DNA of 36,589 nt from Oscillospiraceae bacterium (GCA_028704415.1 JAQWFM010000017.1:1-36589); one strand, 5' to 3'; counted from the first letter of the stretch, positions 8,447 to 16,514 are shown. Numbers and translations are program-made. Notes: a model not told the origin generated them from the letters alone.

Positions 8447-9370
8447 TCAAATTACCCCCGTACCCGTCAGACGGGACACTACCTTATTAGCCAGATAGAG
8501 CAGGCCAAAATTAATGACCGATTTAGTAAAACCGACTGCGGTAGAAAAGCCAAAGCCGTCCGAAGATTGAAATGCACTGCGGTAAACATAGGTATCAATA
8601 ATGTCGCCTTTGCTATACACCGCGCTGTTGTACAGGTTAAATACCTGATCAAAGCCACCGTTCATAGCTGAACCAACCTGGAGTATAAACAAAACCGCAG
8701 CCGTTGACAGAATCCCCGGCCAGGTGATGTACCACATGCGCTGCATTCTGGAGCAGCCGTCCAGGGTAGCCGCTTCATATAATTCCGGATTGATCCCGGC
8801 TATGGCGGCCATATACAAAATGGTGGACCAACCGGCTTCCTTCCAGATATTGCTGGCAAAAAGCAGGCCCACAAATTGGTTGCCGTTGACTAAAAGGCGA
8901 TTTTTGCCTAAGCCAAACAGCGCCAGAATCTGATTCAGTACGCCTTGATCTTGCAGTAAGGTGATGACGATACCACTAAGCACAACCCAGCTCAAAAAAT
9001 GCGGAAACGTCAGGATGGTCTGATAAACGCGTTTCAGTTTGCTGCGGGATATTTCATTCAAAAATAAAGCCAGAATGATAGGAATGGGAAATTCAATAAT
9101 TAACCGGCCTAAACTAATAATGATTGTGTTTCTGAAGGCTCTCCAAAAATCCGCGCTGGCAAAAAGCTTTTTAAAGTTGGCAAATTGATTCCAGGGGCTG
9201 GCTAAAATCCCTTTAGCATAGTTAAAGTCCTTAAAAGCCAAGGTAATGCCATACATGGGCACATAAGAAAAGATTAAATAGAAAGCCAGAATTGGCACGA
9301 GCATCAGATAGAGCTCTTTATACCCAACTGCCCGTTTAAGCAATTGATAGCGCCCGGCAGGCCTTTTCAT
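8447..9370 (-). CDS. Sugar ABC permease, LplB/YteP type
   Basis: Intact 307-residue inner-membrane subunit of a family 1 carbohydrate importer. Start ATG at 9370 follows an AAGGGGG ribosome site. Hydrophobic segments include LYLMLVPILAFYLIFSYV and TIIISLGRLIIEFPIPIILA, and the cytoplasmic EAA loop reads EAATLDGCSRMQRMWYITWP near residue 200. It is the first gene of the operon and is followed directly by its partner permease, which is broken. The pair should form a heterodimeric pore fed by the lipoprotein encoded downstream. Confidence 0.92.
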   Translation of the reverse strand: MKRPAGRYQLLKRAVGYKELYLMLVPILAFYLIFSYVPMYGITLAFKDFNYAKGILASPWNQFANFKKLFASADFWRAFRNTIIISLGRLIIEFPIPIILALFLNEISRSKLKRVYQTILTFPHFLSWVVLSGIVITLLQDQGVLNQILALFGLGKNRLLVNGNQFVGLLFASNIWKEAGWSTILYMAAIAGINPELYEAATLDGCSRMQRMWYITWPGILSTAAVLFILQVGSAMNGGFDQVFNLYNSAVYSKGDIIDTYVYRSAFQSSDGFGFSTAVGFTKSVINFGLLYLANKVVSRLTGTGVI

Positions 9371-9672
9371 GTCATATTATCCCCCTTGCTTCATTTATTC
9401 TTCATTCTCCTATACAATACAGCAACGGTTTGCTAGCGAATAATGTCTGAATTTTAGTCATTATTGTCTAAGCATGGATAATTCTTAGTTGTCTTATTGA
9501 GTTGGGCAAAAAAGGGGCTCGTGGCGTTATGGCACAAAAATACCGGGGTCAAGCTTATCTAAAGTCCGACAAGATTGACTCCGGCAGATAGTACTGGGTT
9601 GGGCGGGCAACGGTAAACGGGTTCATCACCCCTGAAAGTCAGGTTTGACTTAACAACTCTACTCAGACGGCT
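9371..9672. other. Intergenic region upstream of the sugar operon
   Basis: Contains the AGCAA/TTGCT dyad and the sugar operon's leader. The part nearer the ferritin-like gene (9435-9672) shows no convincing gene, terminator or RNA element by eye. Confidence 0.5.
9421..9434. promoter_or_regulatory. AGCAA-N4-TTGCT dyad upstream of the sugar operon
   Basis: A perfect 5-bp inverted repeat with a 4-bp centre (AGCAACGGTTTGCT), about 50 bp before the operon's first start codon. Its geometry resembles LacI/CcpA-family operators. No LacI-type regulator is encoded in the window, so a global regulator such as CcpA is one possibility. The assignment is inferred from shape and place only. Confidence 0.4.
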
Positions 9673-9978
9673 TTACTTAATGCCCAGTTTCTCCATCATT
9701 TCCTGGACTTCACCTTCACCGGAAGCAAAGTGCTCCGCTTCCTCCGGATCCAGGTGACGCATCAGCGTCATGAGTTCACCCATGTGAGCTTTTTCCTCAT
9801 CCCGGATATCCGCCAGGACCGCTTTAGCCAGCTTATCATCGGTAGCCTGCACATGCGCGTCATACAGAAAAATGGCTTCCAGCTCTCCGGCTATGTCTAA
9901 TCTCAGCGCCTGCACCAGCTCCGCCTTGCTCAGTTTACGCGGAACATTACCTTCAAACGGATTTGCAAACAGTGGCAT
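9673..9978 (-). CDS. Ferritin-like protein of the encapsulin-cargo type
   Basis: Small protein of 101 residues, start ATG at 9978 with GGAGG upstream. It has the two-helix half-ferritin pattern: AGELEAIFLYDAHV on the first helix and DEEKAH on the second, giving the Glu...ExxH di-iron ligand set of encapsulated ferritin-like proteins, which dimerise to complete the ferroxidase site. The N-terminal VPRKLSKAEL is also typical of this subgroup. Likely role is oxidation and storage of iron or defence against peroxide. No encapsulin shell gene is visible, and the C-terminus (EKLGIK) is not a cargo tag I recognise with certainty. It has its own promoter, separate from the cupin gene upstream. Confidence 0.78.
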   Translation of the reverse strand: MPLFANPFEGNVPRKLSKAELVQALRLDIAGELEAIFLYDAHVQATDDKLAKAVLADIRDEEKAHMGELMTLMRHLDPEEAEHFASGEGEVQEMMEKLGIK

Positions 9979-10038
9979 ATCTTACCTCCTGCCAAGGCCT
10001 CAGTCTGGTGAGGCTGCGCGACCATATTGCACGTTTAT

Positions 10039-10068
10039 AGTATAGCAAACACAAAGTTATCCTCGCAA
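10039..10068 (-). promoter_or_regulatory. Promoter of the ferritin-like gene
   Basis: Extended -10 TGC-TATACT at 10047-10039 with TTGCGA at 10068-10063, spacer 18 bp, about 60 nt before the start codon on the minus strand. Confidence 0.6.
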
Positions 10069-10102
10069 CACCTTCGCAAGCCGATCGCATTAAACAAATT
10101 AT

Positions 10103-10117
10103 AAATAATGATTATCC
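10103..10117. promoter_or_regulatory. Fur/PerR-like box
   Basis: AAATAAT-G-ATTATCC fits the 7-1-7 Fur/PerR dyad (NNATAAT-N-ATTATNN) with 11 of 14 arm positions matching a Fur consensus. It lies 35 bp upstream of the ferritin promoter -35. Iron- or peroxide-dependent control would suit the gene, but its distal position makes classic repression less obvious. Confidence 0.35.
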
Positions 10118-10130
10118 TTTACAAGCTAAT

Positions 10131-10159
10131 GACCCTGTCGCAGCAGCTGCGGCAGGGTC
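10131..10159 (-). terminator. Long GC-rich hairpin after the cupin gene
   Basis: GACCCTGTCGCAGC and GCTGCGGCAGGGTC form a 14-bp arm pair with one wobble and almost no spacer, 20 nt after the cupin stop. No U tract follows on either strand, so it may block 3' exonucleases or act as a Rho-type or pausing signal rather than a classic intrinsic terminator. Confidence 0.5.
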
Positions 10160-10178
10160 AGGCCAATTCAGCCTTGCT

Positions 10179-10514
10179 TCAATACACAACCGTCAGTTGC
10201 ATTTTGAAGGGCTTTTCTGCCGCCACCGCATGTGGAACACCGGCAGGCATGACCAGGCTTTGACCGGCTTCAACCGCGTACACCTGGCCTGCCAGCGTAA
10301 TCCTGCCGCAGCCATCCAATACAGTGACCAGCGCATCGCCGTCCGCGGTATGGGTGCTGATTTCTTCGCCCGCCGCAAAGGCAAATAAGGTCAGGCTGAC
10401 GGCTTCATTTTGGCTTAAGGTGCGGCTGACCACTTCGCCATCCCGATATTCAACCAGATCCGCTAAAGCCAGGACCTGGCCAGGTTGAATGTTTTTCAAT
10501 TTTGGAACTGACAT
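10179..10514 (-). CDS. Small single-domain cupin
   Basis: A 111-residue cupin with GGAGG before ATG at 10514. Motif 1 is reduced to GEEISTHTADGDALVTVLDG and motif 2 reads AGQSLVMPAGVPHAVAA. The usual metal-binding His pair of motif 1 (HxH) is only partly kept (one His, then Asp), with a final His in PHAV. It lies 32 nt downstream of the DUF438/hemerythrin gene and is probably co-transcribed. Cupins of this size bind small ligands or protect enzymes; specific function unknown. Pairing with a DUF438 protein in anaerobes suggests a part in redox or nitric-oxide/oxygen response, which is inference. Confidence 0.8.
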   Translation of the reverse strand: MSVPKLKNIQPGQVLALADLVEYRDGEVVSRTLSQNEAVSLTLFAFAAGEEISTHTADGDALVTVLDGCGRITLAGQVYAVEAGQSLVMPAGVPHAVAAEKPFKMQLTVVY

Positions 10515-10546
10515 CTTTCTACCTCCATCTGCTTATGCTGAGTGGC

Positions 10547-11857
10547 TTATGCCGGGCTGCCATCAGCATTCTGGCCTGATACCAGCCGTTTTTCGCCTTC
10601 CAGCGCCCGCAGGGGCGCAATATCCTGGGTAGCCTCCAGCACGCCCAGATAGCGGCCCTCCCGGTCGCGCAGCGCGTAGTAGCGAATGAGAATCATTTTA
10701 TCACCCATACGGATCCAAAAGTCTTCCTGATCTTTAGCGCCGCTGCGAAAGTCACGGATGATACCTTCAACAATGTGCACGCTGGCCGGGGGATGGCAGT
10801 TGACCACCTGGCGGCCGATGATGGAGCGGGTGCGCGGGAAGACGCGCTCACGCCCTTCAGAAAAGTAACGGACGCGGTCCTGGTCATCCACAAAGGTCAG
10901 ATCAACCGGCAGGGTATTGAGGATAGCTTCCATCTGGGCCGCGCTGAGCTGGCCGGTGCGCAGGCTGAGCTGGCCTTTATCCGGCGGCAAGGCGGCGTCT
11001 GGGCCGGCGTCCGAGGTGGCAGCGGCTGCGGCGGTCGGGGCAGCGGCAGCGGCGTTCGGGGCAGCCGGCTGGGCCTGGAGCGGATCCGGCCAGAGTGGCG
11101 GTGGGCTAATCAGGCAGTAACCAAGCTCAGCGCTTTCCCGGGCAATGCTGACCCAGGCGTCCGGTGACAAGGACTCCTGCAGCAACGGCACCAAGATCCG
11201 TTCCTCTTTAAAAATCATTTCCTCCAGGCGCTTCAGCACCTGACGAAACGCCGCTACGCCGGAGACGTCATTTTGTGCCAGCTCACGGTAAAAGGTTTTC
11301 AGGCCGGCGCGGATCTCATCATCCACCCCCCACATGACTTGTGGCGGTCCCGCGATACCTTTTTGCTCCAGGTAGGGAAAATAGAGATTTTCTTTCCGGC
11401 TGTAGTGACGGTCAATCTGCAGCAGCTGTTCCAGGGTGGCTTGCAGGGGCGCCTGCAGTGCAGGGCGGGGATCGGCGGACCAGGCGGCCAGCCGCGGTTC
11501 CAGAGTTTTTTCGATCAGACGCTCCAGCGCGCGGTTTTCCCGGATCAAGGTATTAATGGGGTGCCCTGGCTGGGCCTCGGGGGGCTGGGCCTCAGGGACC
11601 TGCGGGCGGTGGATATCCGCCAGACTGCCTTTAAATACGGCTGCGTGGACATCACAGAGCGCTTGAATTTCAGCTACAGGGAGGCCTTCGGCAATGAGTT
11701 GCTGTTCAGCGGCAGAGATCTCTGACGCGTCAACGCTGCCAAAGCCTTGCTCAAACTGGGCAGTGACTGCCTCGATCGATTTGCCCTCATGCAGTTGCCT
11801 GAGGATGTCCTTGATCAGCTGGACCCGGTGCTGGTGATTGTTGATTTCCTGGCTCAT
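10547..11857 (-). CDS. DUF438, hemerythrin-like and PAS domain protein
   Basis: 436 residues from ATG at 11857, which has AAAGGAG five nt upstream (a TTG five codons earlier overlaps this site). Order of domains: DUF438 (about 10-80), a hemerythrin-like four-helix bundle (about 95-240) with potential iron ligands in DRHYSRKENLYFPYLE and FKEERILVPLLQE, an Ala/Pro-rich linker (about 255-300), and a PAS domain (about 305-415) with NTLPVDLTFVDD and GRQVVNCHPP. Family members are thought to sense or handle O2/NO in anaerobes, but no enzymatic output domain is present. Transcribed divergently from the oxygen-sensitive ribonucleotide reductase genes. Predicted cytoplasmic. Confidence 0.85.
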   Translation of the reverse strand: MSQEINNHQHRVQLIKDILRQLHEGKSIEAVTAQFEQGFGSVDASEISAAEQQLIAEGLPVAEIQALCDVHAAVFKGSLADIHRPQVPEAQPPEAQPGHPINTLIRENRALERLIEKTLEPRLAAWSADPRPALQAPLQATLEQLLQIDRHYSRKENLYFPYLEQKGIAGPPQVMWGVDDEIRAGLKTFYRELAQNDVSGVAAFRQVLKRLEEMIFKEERILVPLLQESLSPDAWVSIARESAELGYCLISPPPLWPDPLQAQPAAPNAAAAAPTAAAAATSDAGPDAALPPDKGQLSLRTGQLSAAQMEAILNTLPVDLTFVDDQDRVRYFSEGRERVFPRTRSIIGRQVVNCHPPASVHIVEGIIRDFRSGAKDQEDFWIRMGDKMILIRYYALRDREGRYLGVLEATQDIAPLRALEGEKRLVSGQNADGSPA

Positions 11858-12044
11858 TTTAGCTCCTTTCAAACAATGACGGGGGTGAGACTAGCCTGGC
11901 GGTGGGCTTTGGATTTGATGGCCGCCTTGGGTTAGCCCAAGCTTACGGCAGGTGCGGCAAAATCTATGTGGTTTTTCCAACTAAGCGTAAATTATTTCGG
12001 TTTCGTGCTACCTGAATAACATTTTTCGTTGCTCATGCACGGAT

Positions 12045-12073
12045 TTGACTTTAGCCTTGCAGGATCTTAGGAT
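12045..12073 (+). promoter_or_regulatory. Candidate nrdG promoter
   Basis: TTGACT at 12045-12050 and TAGGAT at 12068-12073 with a 17-bp spacer, 49 nt upstream of the nrdG start codon. Confidence 0.55.
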
Positions 12074-12122
12074 GAAAGCAGTTTGGGCTGTTCAGCCAAA
12101 TCAAAGAAACAGGTGAAGGCAT

Positions 12123-12818
12123 ATGCTGCAAATTGGCGGGTTTCAAAAACTGACGCTGCTGGATTATCCCGGCAAGGTCGCGGCGACACTTTTTACGGTG
12201 GGCTGCAACTTTCGCTGTCCCTATTGTCAAAATGCGTCCCTGGTGATTCCGGGGCGCCAGCTCACCCTCCTGGACCCTGAAGCGGTGCTGGCTGAGCTGG
12301 GCCGGCGGCGCAAGCTGCTGGACGGGGTCTGCATCACTGGCGGGGAGCCGCTGCTGCAAAGCGATCTGGCGGATTTTCTGGTCCGGCTCAAAGGCATGGG
12401 CTACAGCATCAAGCTGGACACCAACGGCAGTTTTCCGCAGCGGCTGCAGGCTTTGGTCCAACAGGGGCTGGTGGATTATGTCGCCATGGACATCAAAAAC
12501 GCCCCGGCGGATTACGCGCGCACCGCGGGTATTCTGCCGTCAGTACTGGAGGCGCTGACCGTGACCAAGGACTGGCTGCTGACTGATGCGGTGGATTATG
12601 AATTCCGAACCACCGTGGTGCGCGGTTATCATGATGCCTCGCGGTTAGCCCGGCTGGGCGCCTGGATCCCGGGTGCCAAGCGGTATTTTTTGCAGAACTG
12701 CGAAGATTCCGGGGACCTGATTCAGCCGGGTCTGAGCGGGTTCAGCCGGACGGAGCTGGAGGCAATGGCCGCGGCGGTCCGGCCGCTGGTGCCATCAGTC
12801 GCGATTCGCGGCGACTAA
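12123..12818 (+). CDS. nrdG: Anaerobic ribonucleotide reductase activating protein
   Basis: Radical SAM activase of 231 residues. The 4Fe-4S motif CNFRCPYC gives Cys28, Cys32 and Cys35, and TGGEPLLQ supplies the SAM-contacting GGE. It uses S-adenosylmethionine to create the glycyl radical in NrdD, encoded downstream. The N-terminus (LQIGGFQKLTLLDYPGKVAATLFTVG) resembles the NrdG variant that accompanies NrdD enzymes with a C-terminal NWNDGK region. Start ATG at 12123 has AGGTG upstream. It is separated from nrdD by about 415 nt containing a repeat array and a second promoter, so the two are not simply co-translated. Confidence 0.93.
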   Translation: MLQIGGFQKLTLLDYPGKVAATLFTVGCNFRCPYCQNASLVIPGRQLTLLDPEAVLAELGRRRKLLDGVCITGGEPLLQSDLADFLVRLKGMGYSIKLDTNGSFPQRLQALVQQGLVDYVAMDIKNAPADYARTAGILPSVLEALTVTKDWLLTDAVDYEFRTTVVRGYHDASRLARLGAWIPGAKRYFLQNCEDSGDLIQPGLSGFSRTELEAMAAAVRPLVPSVAIRGD

Positions 12819-12827
12819 GCGCCGGGC

Positions 12828-12907
12828 GGCTGTCCGGCAATCCGGCGATCCGGCTGTCCGGCTGTCCGGCAATCCGACGATCCGGCTGTCCGGCTGTCCG
12901 GCTGTCC
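12828..12907. repeat. Ten tandem 8-bp units between nrdG and nrdD
   Basis: Ten consecutive octamers of form GRCNNTCC: GGCTGTCC, GGCAATCC, GGCGATCC and variants. The order is TG, AA, GA, TG, TG, AA, GA, TG, TG, TG at the variable dinucleotide, so a block of five units appears duplicated. It begins 10 nt after the nrdG stop codon and is non-coding on the plus strand. Confidence 0.9.
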
Positions 12908-13036
12908 GGCGCGACCAGCCCCGGCGGCGGCGCAACGGAACTGTCACAATACTGTAAAATTGCACTGAGAGGCGCCGGATCGCTATAAGGCCCAGTCCGC
13001 GGCTGTTTCACGGCTCAGGGCCGATTCGCCTTGTTC

Positions 13037-13083
13037 CACAACATCTTGCGTTTTTATCTTTTCGACCATACAATATGTAGCAC
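13037..13083 (+). promoter_or_regulatory. nrdD promoter overlapped by two NrdR-like boxes
   Basis: TTGCGT (13046-13051) and TACAAT (13069-13074) with a 17-bp spacer form the promoter. Two sequences resembling the NrdR box (ACACAATATATTGT-like) overlap them: CACAACATCTTGCG centred at 13043.5 and TACAATATGTAGC centred at 13075.5. The centres are 32 bp apart, about three helical turns, as is usual for paired NrdR boxes. NrdR would repress nrdD when dATP is high. Each box has several mismatches, so the spacing and overlap carry the argument. Confidence 0.5.
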
Positions 13084-13233
13084 ACAGCCTCGACAGGCTA
13101 CCCCCACAGGCAGAAATGAGTTAAGGGTGGTTTTGCAGCTGCTGCCCGCCCTGACTATTCCCAATGTCTTGTCCCCGCGGGTATCCTTTGGTTTAGCTCA
13201 TTCCATCAAGGCATTGTGAGAAGGGAAGGTTTT

Positions 13234-15687
13234 ATGTACCAGGTCATCAAGCGCGACGGCCAGAAGGCCGAGTTTAAAATCAATAAAATATCTCAGGCCA
13301 TTACCAAGGCTTTTGAAGCGCAACATAAACAGTACACCCCTGATACCATTGATTTTCTGGCGCTGAAAGTGACAGCGGATTATCAGGATCAGATTCACGA
13401 CGGTCTGATTGAAGTGGAGCGGATTCAGGACAGCGTTGAAAACGTCCTGAGTCAGGCCGGCTACGCAGATGTAGCCAAGGCCTACATCCTTTACCGCCGG
13501 CAGCGGGAAAAGGTGCGCAATGCCAATTCCACCCTGCTAGACTATAAGGAACTGGTGGATAAGTATGTCAATATAGATGACTGGCGGGTTAAGGAGAACT
13601 CTACGGTGACTTATTCCGTCGGCGGCCTGATCCTGAGCAACTCCGGCGCCATCACAGCCAATTACTGGCTGTCTGAAGTCTATGATCAGGAGGTAGCTGA
13701 CGCCCACCGCAACGCGGATCTGCATTTGCATGATCTGTCCATGCTGACGGGCTACTGCGCCGGCTGGTCGCTCAAACAACTGATCCTGGAGGGTCTGGGC
13801 GGTATTGAGGGTAAGATTTCCTCTTCGCCGGCCAGCCACCTCTCTACGCTTTGCAATCAGATGGTCAATTTTCTGGGGATCATGCAAAATGAATGGGCGG
13901 GCGCTCAGGCCTTCTCCTCCTTTGATACCTATCTGGCTCCCTTTGTCCGGGCAGATCAGCTGAGCTACCGGGAGGTCAAGCAGTGCATCCAATCCTTTAT
14001 TTATGGCGTCAACACCCCCAGTCGCTGGGGTACGCAGGCACCTTTTACCAATGTGACCCTGGACTGGACCGTACCGGCGGATCTCAAGGCACAAAAGGCC
14101 ATTGTGGGCGGCCGGGAGCAGGATTATTGCTACGGAGACTGCCAGGCGGAGATGGATCTGGTCAACAAAGCCTTTATTGAAATCATGATTGAGGGCGACG
14201 CTAACGGCCGCGGTTTTCAGTACCCCATCCCCACCTATTCCATCACCAAAGATTTTGACTGGAGCGACACGGAAAACAATCGCTTGCTCTTTGAGATGAC
14301 TGCCAAATACGGCACGCCCTATTTTTCCAATTACATCAACAGTGACATGAATCCCAGTGATGTGCGCAGCATGTGCTGCCGGCTGCGGCTGGATCTGCGG
14401 GAACTGCGGCGCAAGGGCGGCGGCTTTTTTGGCAGCGGCGAAAGCACCGGTTCCATCGGTGTTGTGACCATCAATCTGCCCCGGATTGCCTATCTGGCCC
14501 CAACTCCAGCCGCGTTTTACCAGCAGCTGGATCACATGATGGATCTGGCCGCCCGGTCGCTGGACACCAAGCGCACCGTCATCACCAAGCTGCTCAATGC
14601 GGGACTGTACCCCTACACCAAACGTTATCTGGGCAGCTTTGACAATCATTTTTCCACCATTGGTCTGGTGGGCATGAATGAAGCCTGTCTCAACGCCGCC
14701 TGGTTGGGTGAAGATCTGACCCGGCCTGCAGCGCATCAGTTTGCGGTGGACGTCCTGAATCACATGCGGGAACGGCTGGTCCGCTATCAGGAGCAGTACG
14801 GCGCCTTGTTCAATTTGGAGGCCACGCCGGCTGAATCGACCACCTACCGGCTGGCCAAGCATGACCGCTCCCGCTATCCGGACATCATCACTGCCGGCCG
14901 CCCGGGCGAAGTCCCTTATTACACTAACAGTTCGCATCTGCCGGTAGGCGCGACTCAGGATATTTTTGAGGCACTGGAAGCGCAGGACGACCTGCAGGTG
15001 CTCTACACCTCCGGTACGGTGTTCCACGCGTTTTTGGGCGAAAAACTGCCGGACTGGCAGGCGGCCGCGGCGCTGGTACATAAAATTGCGCAAAACTACA
15101 AGCTGCCTTATTACACGCTGTCTCCTACCTACTCCGTCTGCAGCACCCATGGTTATCTGAGCGGCGAACACTGGACCTGCCCGCATTGCGGCCAGCCGGC
15201 AGAGGTTTACAGCCGCATCACCGGCTATTATCGGCCGGTTAAAAACTGGAATGACGGCAAATTGCAGGAATTTAAGGACCGCCAGCTTTATGCGGTCCAG
15301 ACAGACAGTCTGCCTGACCCCGTTCAGGCCGCGGTCAAAACGGCCGCTGAAAATGCCGCCGGCGCTAAGCCGATGGCGGCAGCCGGGCCCGCAACTGGCA
15401 AACGCGAAGGCAAAGGCCAGACCCGGGGGCAGAGTCAGCCAGAAGAGCGCTTGCTTTTTACCACCGCTACCTGCGTTAACTGCCGCCTGGCTAAGCAGGC
15501 GCTGACCCAGGCTGGCCTCAGTTACCGGCTGATGGACGCGGCCGAACACCCTGAATTGGTAGAAAAGTTTGGCATCCTGCAGGCGCCTACTTTAGTGACC
15601 GTCCGCGGGCAACAGGCCCATAAATACGCCGGGGTACCGCAGGTACAGGCCTATATTCAAGCGGCCCGGCTGCAAGCCCAGAGTTAA
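13234..15687 (+). CDS. nrdD: Class III ribonucleotide reductase fused to a glutaredoxin-like domain
   Basis: 817 residues from ATG at 13234, which has GAAGG four nt upstream; an upstream GTG is less likely. Domain order: ATP-cone (about 3-95), glycyl radical enzyme barrel, Zn-binding CSTHG...CPHC (Cys636, Cys649, Cys652), and the radical site RITGYYRPV with Gly664. After NWNDGK and an Ala/Gly-rich linker (about 700-735) comes a glutaredoxin/NrdH-like domain with the redox pair CVNC (747-750) and the cis-Pro segment APTLV. A double Cys (381-382, MCCR) lies in the barrel. Class III enzymes use either formate or a thiol redoxin as reductant; the tethered redoxin argues for the latter. Reduces ribonucleoside triphosphates for DNA synthesis under anoxia. 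Depends on NrdG. Confidence 0.92.
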   Translation: MYQVIKRDGQKAEFKINKISQAITKAFEAQHKQYTPDTIDFLALKVTADYQDQIHDGLIEVERIQDSVENVLSQAGYADVAKAYILYRRQREKVRNANSTLLDYKELVDKYVNIDDWRVKENSTVTYSVGGLILSNSGAITANYWLSEVYDQEVADAHRNADLHLHDLSMLTGYCAGWSLKQLILEGLGGIEGKISSSPASHLSTLCNQMVNFLGIMQNEWAGAQAFSSFDTYLAPFVRADQLSYREVKQCIQSFIYGVNTPSRWGTQAPFTNVTLDWTVPADLKAQKAIVGGREQDYCYGDCQAEMDLVNKAFIEIMIEGDANGRGFQYPIPTYSITKDFDWSDTENNRLLFEMTAKYGTPYFSNYINSDMNPSDVRSMCCRLRLDLRELRRKGGGFFGSGESTGSIGVVTINLPRIAYLAPTPAAFYQQLDHMMDLAARSLDTKRTVITKLLNAGLYPYTKRYLGSFDNHFSTIGLVGMNEACLNAAWLGEDLTRPAAHQFAVDVLNHMRERLVRYQEQYGALFNLEATPAESTTYRLAKHDRSRYPDIITAGRPGEVPYYTNSSHLPVGATQDIFEALEAQDDLQVLYTSGTVFHAFLGEKLPDWQAAAALVHKIAQNYKLPYYTLSPTYSVCSTHGYLSGEHWTCPHCGQPAEVYSRITGYYRPVKNWNDGKLQEFKDRQLYAVQTDSLPDPVQAAVKTAAENAAGAKPMAAAGPATGKREGKGQTRGQSQPEERLLFTTATCVNCRLAKQALTQAGLSYRLMDAAEHPELVEKFGILQAPTLVTVRGQQAHKYAGVPQVQAYIQAARLQAQS

Positions 15688-15707
15688 GCTGGCCATCAGG
15701 AGGACCA

Positions 15708-16514
15708 ATGGACAGCCACCCGGCGCTGCCACCTACACCCCCCAAACACTGCCGTCGGCAGCTACTATGGCTGTTGCCGGCGGTCTGTTTGTTACTGACT
15801 TTTTTTCCGCCACTGTCTTTAGGTGTCGTTAATCTGTTTACCCTGCTACCGGCGCTGGCCGGACTGGTTCTTTTGCTCTGGACGGTCAGGCGGCGGAGGC
15901 CGGGGCGCGGACAATGGTGGTCCGGACCGGGCAGGCGAGCGCTGCACTGGTTTTTGTTGTTGCTGGCCATCGCGGCGGTCGTGGATCTGAGCGTGATTAT
16001 AGCCGGCGGACACAGTCAGGCCTGGCAAAAAGCCAAAGCTGATACCCCGGTTATTGTCCTGGGCGCTCAGGTCATGCCTGACGGCCAACCCAGTCTTTTG
16101 CTGCGGCAGCGCCTGGAAACCGCGGCGCTCTACCTGAACACGCATCCTGAAGCGGTAGCGATTCTGTCCGGCGGTCAGGGCCCGGATGAGCCGGAGAGTG
16201 AAGCCGCCTGTATGGCACGGGTACTGACCACAGAGCTTGGCATTGCCCCGGAGCGGCTGATTCAGGAAACGGCCTCCACCAACACCGCGGAAAACTGTCG
16301 TTTCAGTCAGCAGTTGCTAAGCCAGCGGGGCTTGGGGCCGGAGGTGGTCGTGCTGACTAACCGCTTCCACCTGTTCCGGGCCAGCCTGATTGCCCGTGCC
16401 CAGGGGCTAACCCCCCTGGGCCTGGCGGCCCCGACTGACTGGCGGCTGGCTTTCGCTCTCTATTTCCGGGAAATGCTGGCTTTGCCTAAATCGATTTTAA
16501 TGGACCTGGGCTAA
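15708..16514 (+). CDS. YdcF/SanA-like DUF218 membrane protein
   Basis: 268 residues with AGGAGG before ATG at 15708, 20 nt after nrdD. Two or three N-terminal hydrophobic segments (LLWLLPAVCLLLTFFPPLSLG and WFLLLLAIAAVVDLSVIIAGG) precede a DUF218 domain: PVIVLGAQVMPDGQPS, ILSGGQGPDEPESEA, ERLIQETASTNTAEN and VVLTNRFHLFRA. That is the conserved set of this family, whose members affect envelope integrity and can bind SAM in the E. coli homologue. Probably membrane-anchored with the domain outside. Function in this organism is unknown. Confidence 0.85.
   Translation: MDSHPALPPTPPKHCRRQLLWLLPAVCLLLTFFPPLSLGVVNLFTLLPALAGLVLLLWTVRRRRPGRGQWWSGPGRRALHWFLLLLAIAAVVDLSVIIAGGHSQAWQKAKADTPVIVLGAQVMPDGQPSLLLRQRLETAALYLNTHPEAVAILSGGQGPDEPESEAACMARVLTTELGIAPERLIQETASTNTAENCRFSQQLLSQRGLGPEVVVLTNRFHLFRASLIARAQGLTPLGLAAPTDWRLAFALYFREMLALPKSILMDLG

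Larger units (their letters stand above)
12819..13233 (+). other. Long nrdG-nrdD intergenic region and nrdD leader
   Basis: Holds the octamer array, the NrdR-box promoter and a leader of about 150 nt with a small AGCCT-CGAC-AGGCT hairpin near its start (13084-13097). No riboswitch class was recognised in the leader, and a cobalamin element was looked for without success. Confidence 0.5.

Noticed and set aside
12828-12907. CRISPR array
   Set aside because: Units are contiguous 8-mers without spacers and no cas gene is present; the 18-bp lipoprotein array was rejected as CRISPR for the same reason.
13084-13233. Cobalamin or other riboswitch in the nrdD leader
   Set aside because: No conserved B12-box or other class-specific core was found; only a small hairpin is present.
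13537-15549. 670-codon open frame antisense to nrdD
   Set aside because: nrdD is an unmistakable enzyme on the other strand; long antisense frames are common in GC-rich genes, and this one shows no family motif or ribosome site.
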